Assembly (NCBI RefSeq): GCF_016802725.1 | Contig: NC_052671.1 | Location: forward strand, 9,839,501-9,903,500 | Reading direction: 5' to 3' | DNA length: 64,000 bases | Source of the DNA: Solenopsis invicta | Lineage: Eukaryota; Arthropoda; Insecta; Hymenoptera; Formicidae | Notes under the pieces: model-generated | The model's database searches: none | What the model saw: only the letters and a program-made list of their open reading frames with translations | Told to the model about the DNA's origin: nothing | Shown here: positions 27,701 through 35,200 of the stretch, piece after piece | Layout: each line of letters opens with the position of its first letter | Position numbering within the stretch: the stretch's first letter is position 1 | Position numbers and translations under genes: made by a program

Positions 27701-29065
27701 CCATAATGAGTTGATGATTTGATTTGTTAACGTAGAAAGTCGCGCAATCACGTATTATAACCTAGGTAAATGATTACTAAAGTATCTGAGTCTAATAAGG
27801 CCCATATCTTATTTTTTATAAAATCTGTTTGGAGATATTAGTTATAAAAATTGTTCTACATTTTTACACAATAATTTCTAATTGATGCTATCATTAAAAT
27901 TCATATTTGATCAAAAACAGGCAATTTATCATAGATAATTTTGGTAAATAATTTGGTCTCTTATACCCCTCCCCCCCTCTTGTTTGCTGTTTCAAATGCA
28001 TAAGTTATTACGTCTTAAATCATGCTTGCGTGAAATTGACCGAAGTTCGCTTCATGTATCATATACAAGTATAATGATTTTCTGATCCTCTTGATACGCG
28101 AAGACACGAAAGATCTTCGCTACATGGAACGTGCTCGGGAATAATACATGCAAGGTATGTTTATCTGCATGTTTAAAGAGTAGCCATCCGAGGCAATGGT
28201 GATGTATTAATCTTTTGAATATGAGTCAAACATGCACAGATGCGATATGGATATGTATACTATCTATCGCAATTGACGGTATCAAAATTCCGTGTCGCTC
28301 TGCAGTCGATACTCCGGTCTGATATCGCGGACGCAACCATCCATACAAATCGGATCTTACTAAATTGGAGTACAATTTTCACGAGTGGAGTTCCACGAGC
28401 TCGAGCTACGAAGGTAGGATAAGAAAAAAACGAGGAGGGGAAGTAAGATAAAAGTCTCTATCCCTCTCTAAGCTGGCCGTGGAAGATGAAGCGAATCAAG
28501 TAACAGCGGTGGCTTACGTGCGATGCACCCCTAAACCGTCGCTGAGGGAGCATCACGTGGAAACGCGTTACCCACGAAAGGTCTGTGCTTAGAATTTTCA
28601 AGCCCGTTAAATTATATTTCACGTCACGGAGCCGATGATTCCTGAAATACATAAGTCGCGATGATAATCTCATTCCGTTAGTAGCTTTCGGCAATGTCGC
28701 GAGACATCCTTCGCACATTCGCAAATCTATAATAATGGGGATAAATATAGAAGTTGATAGGAGAGATGCATGTTTAAAAAAAGGTATATCTAATGAAGAT
28801 ATCTTCTGAAATATTGAGGAATTATAATAATCATCATTAAACATGGAAGAAATTATATGACATCCTAAAACTTTGATATTTGCGTACAATGTACTAAGTT
28901 TATAAAATATTATGAGCGTGTGAAACGTGTAAAAGCTACTAAAATTTAGTACTTGAGAATTTATATATTAATACCTGAATAACATATTAATACCTGACGG
29001 GTACAAAACGCACAGACAAATGTATTAAAATAATTACTCATTTATATATTCTTATTAATATTACT
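21791..29065. other. Long unassigned region
   Basis: GC-rich islands at about 22180-22700, 23550-24170 and 24830-25200 sit in AT-rich DNA. The longest open frames (141 codons at 21799-22224 plus; 143 codons at 28889-28458 minus) show no recognisable motif and lack convincing splice or start context. No repeat ends were detected, apart from simple GT-rich DNA near 26550. Confidence 0.45.
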
Positions 29066-29111
29066 TACAATCAATACACAACACACAAAATTAAATAATA
29101 CATTATTTAAT
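29066..29111 (-). terminator. Likely polyadenylation signal of the repeat-protein gene
   Basis: On the minus strand ATTAAA lies at 29111-29106, about 140 nt after the stop codon. It is followed within about 25 nt by a GT-rich stretch (TTTTGTGTGTTGTG). The variant hexamer plus downstream GU-rich element is the usual arrangement for cleavage and polyadenylation, with cleavage expected near 29090. Confidence 0.45.
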
Positions 29112-29248
29112 ATATAATGCAATTTTGTCTTTATATTATATTTTATATACATATAAGAGTATATATCATAATTGTTACATATTTCGACATTAAATAAGAT
29201 GCATATAGCAAAATTTTTTTAGTCCAAATTAATAATTAGTCTAATCGT

Positions 29249-32200
29249 CTAAGCTTCTACATTGTTATCACCAAAATTGTTATTGTTGTCGTTGTCGCCA
29301 TTGCCATTATCAGATGTGCTGTTGTTTTTATAGCCATTATTAACTGTGTTGCTGTCTCCATTGTTATCATTCGTCGTGCTAATTCCATTCCCACCAATGG
29401 TTGCAATGTTGCTTCCATCGTCTTCATTGAGTGGGGGGTTTCCTCCATCACCATCATTGGGTGCGAAATGGTTTTCATCGCTACCTTCGGGTGTGCTATT
29501 GTTTCTAATGTCATTCTCGGGTACGCTGTTGTTTCTATCCTCGGCATCGGCAATGCTATCGTTTCCATCAGCTGCATTTTCGGTTCCAGAGTTATCCCGT
29601 TTGTTGTCGCTCCCATCTGGGCCGCTAACTCCGTCGTCGTTGCCTCGCTCCGCAGACCCGCCTGTCCGGGGGCCCTTACTTCCCTCGCTAGCCCCGTTGT
29701 CGTTGTCTTGCTCTGCAGACTCGCCTGTCCGGGCACCCTCACCTCCTTCGCTAACCCCGTCGTCGTTGCCTCGTTCCGCAGACCCACCTGTAGTGGCGCC
29801 CTCACCGCCGGTGCCACTGTTACCTCTATCCGCAGATCCTCCTTCTGCAGATTCTCCGTTTGCATCGCCGTCACCGCCGGCGCCGCTGTTACCCCTTTCC
29901 GCAGATTCTCCGTTTGCGTTGCCGTCACCGCCAGCTCCGCTGTTTTCCTCTTCCACGGAACCTCCGTTCGCGTTGCCGTCACCGCCAGCGCCGCTGTTTC
30001 GATTTTCCGCGGATCCTCCGTTTGCGTTGCCGTCATCGCCGTCGTCGCCGTTACCTTCTTCCGCGGAACCTCCGTTTCCGTTGCCGTCACCGCCGGCGCC
30101 GCTATTTCCCCCTTCCGCGGATCCTCCATTCGCGTTGCCATCACCGCCGTTGCCGCCGTTACCCTCTTCCGCGGAACCACCGTTTGCATTGCCATCACCG
30201 CCAGCGCCGCTGTTTCCCCCCTCCGCGGATCCTCCGTTTGCGTTGCCGTCGCCGCCGTTACCCTCTTCCGCGGAACCTCCGTTTGCGTCGCCATCACCGC
30301 CGTCGCCGCCGTTACCTCCTTCTGCAGATCCTCCGTTTGCGTCGCCGTCACCGCCGGCGCCGCTGTTACCTCCTTCCGCGGATCCTCCGTTTGCGTTGCC
30401 GTCGCCGCCGTCGCCGCCGTTACCCTCTTCCGCGGAACCTCCGTTTGCGTCGCCATCACCGCCAGCGCCGCTGTTTCCCTCTTCCGCGGATCCTCCGTTT
30501 GCGTTGCCGTCACCGCCGTCGCCGCCGTCGCCGCCGTTACCTCCTTCTGCAGATCCTCCGTTTGCGTCGCCGTCACCGCCGGCGCCGCTGTTACCTCCTT
30601 CCGCGGATCCTCCGTTTGCGTTGCCATCGCCGCCGTCGCCGCCGTTACCTCCTTCTGCAGATCCTCCGTTTGCGTCGCCGTCACCGCCGGCGCCGCTGTT
30701 ACCTCCTTCCGCGGATCCTCCGTTTGCGTTGCCGTCACCGCCGTTGCCGCTGTTACCCTCTTCCGCGGAACCTCCGTTTGCATTGCCATCACCGCCAGCA
30801 CCGCTGTTTCCCCCCTCCGCGGATCCTCCGTTTGCGTTGCCGTCGCCGCCGTCGCCGCCGTTACCCTCTTCCGCGGAACCTCCATTTGCGTCGCCATCAC
30901 CGCCGTCGCCGCCGTTACCTCCTTCTGCAGATCCTCCGTTTGCGTCGCCGTCACCGCCGGCGCCGCTGTTACCTCCTTCCGCGGATCCTCCGTTTGCGTT
31001 GCCGTCACCGCCGTTGCCGCCGTTACCCTCTTCCGCGGAACCTCCGTTCGCATTGCCATCACCGCCGACGCCGCTGTTTCCCCCCTCTGCGGATCCTCCG
31101 TTTGCGTTGCCGTCGCCGCCGTCACCGCCGTTACTCTCTTCCGCGGAACCTCCGTTTGCGTCGCCATCACCACCAGCGCCGCTGTTTCCCTCTTCCGCGG
31201 ATCCTCCGTTTGCGTTGCCGTCACCGCCGTTGCCGCCGTTACCCTCTTCCGCGGAACCTCCGTTCGCATTGCCATCACCGCCAGCGCCGCTGTTTCCCCC
31301 CTCCGCGGATCCTCCGTTTGCGTTGCCGTCGCCGCCGTTACCCTCTTCCGCGGAACCTCCGTTTGCGTCGCCATCACCGCCGTCGCCGCCGTTACCTCCT
31401 TCTGCAGATCCTCCGTTTGCGTCGCCATCACCGCCGGCGCCGCTGTTACCTCCTTCCGCGGATCCTCCGTTTGCGTTGCCGTCACCGCCGTTGCCGCCGT
31501 TACCCTCTTCCGCGGAACCTCCGTTCGCATTGCCATCACCGCCAGCGCCGCTGTTTCCCCCCTCTGCGGATCCTCCGTTTGCGTCGCCGTCACCGCCGGC
31601 GCCGCTGTTACCTCCTTCCGCGGATCCTCCGTTTGCGTTGCCGTCGCCGCCGTCGCCGCCGTTACCCTCTTCCGCGGAACCTCCGTTTGCGTCGCCATCA
31701 CCGCCGTCGCCGCCGTTACCTCCTTCTGCAGATCCTCCGTTTGCGTCGCCATCACCGCCGGCGCCGCTGTTACCTCCTTCCGCGGATCCTCCGTTTGCGT
31801 TGCCGTCACCGCCATTGCCGCCGTTACCCTCTTCCGCGGAACCTCCGTTCGCATTGCCATCACCGCCGAGCGCCGCTGTTTCCCCCCTCTGCGGATCCTC
31901 CGTTTGCGTCGCCGTCACCGCCGGCGCCGCTGTTACCTCCTTCCGCGGATCCTCCGTTTGCGTTGCCGTCGCCGCCGTCGCCGCCGTTACCCTCTTCCGC
32001 GGAACCTCCGTTTGCGTCGCCATCACCGCCGTCGCCGCCGTTACCTCCTTCTGCAGATCCTCCGTTTGCGTCGCCATCACCGCCGGCGCCGCTGTTACCT
32101 CCTTCCGCGGATCCTCCGTTTGCGTTGCCGTCACCGCCGTTGCCGCCGTTACCCTCTTCCGCGGAACCTCCGTTCGCATTGCCATCACCGCCAGCGCCGC

Positions 32201-35200
32201 TGTTTCCCCCCTCTGCGGATCCTCCGTTTGCGTCGCCGTCACCGCCGGCGCCGTTGTTACCTCCTTCCGCGGATCCTCCGTTTGCGTTGCCGTCACCGCC
32301 GTTGCCGCCGTTACCCTCTTCCGCGGAACCTTCGTTTGCGTTGCCATCACCGCCAGCGCCGCTGTTTCCTTCTTCCGCGGAACCTCCGTTTGCGTTGCCA
32401 TCACCGCCGGCGCCGCTGTTGCCCCCCTCCGCGGATCCTCCGTTTGCGTTGCCGTCACCGCCGTCGCCGCCGTTACCTCCTTCTGCAGATCCTTCGTTTG
32501 CGTCGCCGTCACCGCCGGCGCCGCTGTTACCTCCTTCCGCGGATCCTCCATTTGCGTTGCCGTCACCGCCGTTGCCGCCGTTACCCTCTTCCGCGGAACC
32601 TTCGTTTGCGTTGCCATCACCGCCAGCGCCGCTGTTTCCTTCTTCCGCGGAACCTCCGTTTGCGTTGCCATCACCGCCGGCGCCGCTGTTGCCCCCCTCC
32701 GCGGATCCTCCGTTTGCGTTGCCGTCACCGCCGTCGCCGCCGTTACCTCCTTCTGCAGATCCTTCGTTTGCGTCGCCGTCACCGCCGGCGCCGCTGTTAC
32801 CTCCTTCCGCGGATCCTCCGTTTGCGTTGCCGTCACCGCCGTTGCCGCCGTTACCCTCTTCCGCGGAACCTTTGTTTGCGTTGCCATCACCGCCGGCGCC
32901 GCTGTTGCCCCCCTCTGCGGATCCTCCATTCGCGTTGCCGTCACCGCCGGCGCCGCTGTTTCCTTCTTCTGCAGATCCTCCGTTCTCTGCGCTGTTCCCA
33001 TTTTCCGTAGATCCTCCGTTTCCTACGCTGTTACCACCTTCTGCAGATCCTCTGTTCCCTGCGCTGTTGCCATCTTCCGCAGATCCTCCGTTCTCTGCGC
33101 TGTTGCCACCTTCCGCAGATCCTCCGTTTCCTGCGCTGTTGCCACCTTCCGCAGATCCTCCGTTCCCTGCGCTGTTGCCATTTTCCGCAGATCCTTTGTT
33201 ACCGTCACCGGCGTCGCTATTATTATTTTCAGATGAGTTCTTGCTTTCTTCGCTGCTTTCAGATGTACTCTTGCTTTCTTCGCTGCTTTCAGATGTACTC
33301 TTGCTTTCTTCACTACTAGATTTGCTTTTGTCTTCATCAGGTTTTTTGGTAGTTATTGGAGCTGGTGTTGTTAAAATACTTTTTGCGTAACCTTCTACAT
33401 GTAGTAAAATTCCTTCTCCAGGTTTTCCGATACATATTATTGCTACATCTGTGGGGGTATTTTTTTTCACAATAAATTGAGTCTGTGTATTTCTCTTGTT
33501 TAAGATGCTAACATATGTGAGATTTGAATTCTTTGGTGCTCTACAGCCGATTGTGACTATCATTGGCCTCGGAATGTTAGGCTGCAATATATTAACGGGA
33601 TATTAATAGTGTATCAATTTTAAAATTATGAGCATAATAAAAATATTGTTATTTTTTTATCTATTATAAGTTTTTACATCTAAAATGTATCAATACAATT
33701 CTCAAATAAATCAACCAAGGCTAATACAATCGTAAATATTTCGGAAAGGTCTAGGTTTATTTTGCAACTAATTTTACAGTTTTCGAAATCGAAAGGTTTA
33801 TAAAGATGCTTATTAGCATCAGTAATATAATTTCAGGGATGCTAGCGAATCCCTTTTTTTACTTTTTGTTTTTTTTGTAAATGCTACTTTTAGTCCTTTT
33901 TTTTCAAATTTGATTACTTTTTTTTTACTATTTATAATATGAAATCTCGATAATATTTAACAGCATTACAAAGCAGCTGCTGAACATCTATTGCCAAAAT
34001 CTATTTTAATATTCGAGCTAAACATTTTTCGTTTTTTTAAGTTTCTTCCTCATAAGTTGAAGAAACCTGAAACTAGTTCTATTGTATTCGCAAAAATCGA
34101 GTCCTTTTACTAGGGATTTCTGAGGCTTTTCTCTTAGATGAATAGTTTTTTCTTTAGCTTAAATATGCCAGCCCTTGCTGAACACGAGTGAATAGATCAT
34201 TACTGAGGAAAAAGTTTTGGTATAAAAACTTGATGGGAGAATCGAAATTTTCGTTACCATTGAAAATTGTGAAAGTTAGTTTGAATCTCATACATGTAGT
34301 ACTGATGTAGAGAGACGTTTTAGTGATTCTGGTAACCAGTTGACAGAAAAAAAGAACCTTAACCCTTGAACACAGCGATCTCGTAAAATACGTAAACCTT
34401 TTTTCGGGTCTGGGAGACTTTTTCAACTTTGAGAAGCTATAATTTTGGTTTTAGTCAACATTTTTTAACAATCTTGTTTTTTACATAAAAGTTCAGAATC
34501 TTAGAAATGTCATTGCATAATCGGCATTATTGAAAAATAATTTATTGTATAAGTTATAAAACATAAACTATTAAGCACAAATAAGAAATTATTCAAAAAT
34601 CCATTTTTTATTAATAACATCATATCTCCACAACAAAAAAAACTTTTAAGAACTTTTAAATACGGCGTTGTAAAGTTAAAGAGTCATACTTTAAAAAAAG
34701 TATGGTACTGTTATTCCTTTTAAAAAGTGTAATTATATAAAAGAGAATATGAGGTATTTTTGGGTGTCTAAAAATCTACTTTTAAAAAAAATTACGTCTT
34801 TGCAACAAAAAACTTTAAAAACTTTACAATATAGCGTTTTAAAGCTAAAGAATCATACTTTGAAAAAAAATTATGTTACTGCCTTTTTATTCAAAAATAT
34901 ACTTATGTAACAAGGCAAATATAAAGTATTTTTGATTAAATCAAAGTGTCTAAAATTGAAAATTGATGTGTTTGATAATTATCAATATTATAATATATTT
35001 CGGACCCTACGCAAAAGTTCCCTTTTTCACGGCACTATAATATTTTAACTTTATACAAAGTAACATACGCGGACAGATCTGAACGTGTTTTGTCCAGTCT
35101 TTTACGTAAGATTATTCACAAAAAAGTTCCACTTACACACTATATGGATCCCATTGACCCTAACAAAACTTTGTTACCGTGCCGTCTGAATTTTTGTTTA

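Larger units (their letters stand above)
29249..33581 (-). other. Exon 2 of the repeat-protein gene, one 4.3-kb coding exon
   Basis: The acceptor is TATATTGCAG at 33583-33582. Upstream is AT-rich DNA with an ACTATTAAT branch-like motif. Apparent reading frames starting at 33587 use TTG and simply read through the acceptor; they have no real start there. The exon runs to TAG at 29251-29249 with no further stop once the single extra base near 31868 is discounted. No stops or splice-like interruptions occur in about 2.6 kb after the shift, so the downstream part still looks selected as protein. Confidence 0.72.

Noticed and set aside
28458..28889. A 143-codon minus-strand frame.
   Set aside because: No recognisable domain, no start context or splice sites, and AT-driven composition at the N-terminal end. 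Possible but not supportable.
31863..33001. Alternative minus-strand starts giving Thr/Ala-rich products (ATAVTATQTEDP type).
   Set aside because: These are +1 readings of the repeat array on the gene strand. They arise only because the unit has no stops and disappear when the single extra base is corrected.
29630..33215. CRISPR-like regular repeats.
   Set aside because: Units are contiguous, coding and without unique spacers, in a eukaryotic context with introns. This is a coding minisatellite.
29346..33236. A 1,296-codon plus-strand open frame rich in Pro/Ser/Ala, and similar plus-strand frames starting at 29468 and 29860.
   Set aside because: They are antisense readings of the stop-free 54-bp repeat, change character abruptly at the one-base insertion, and lack signal peptide, splice or promoter support. 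The minus-strand frame has all of these.
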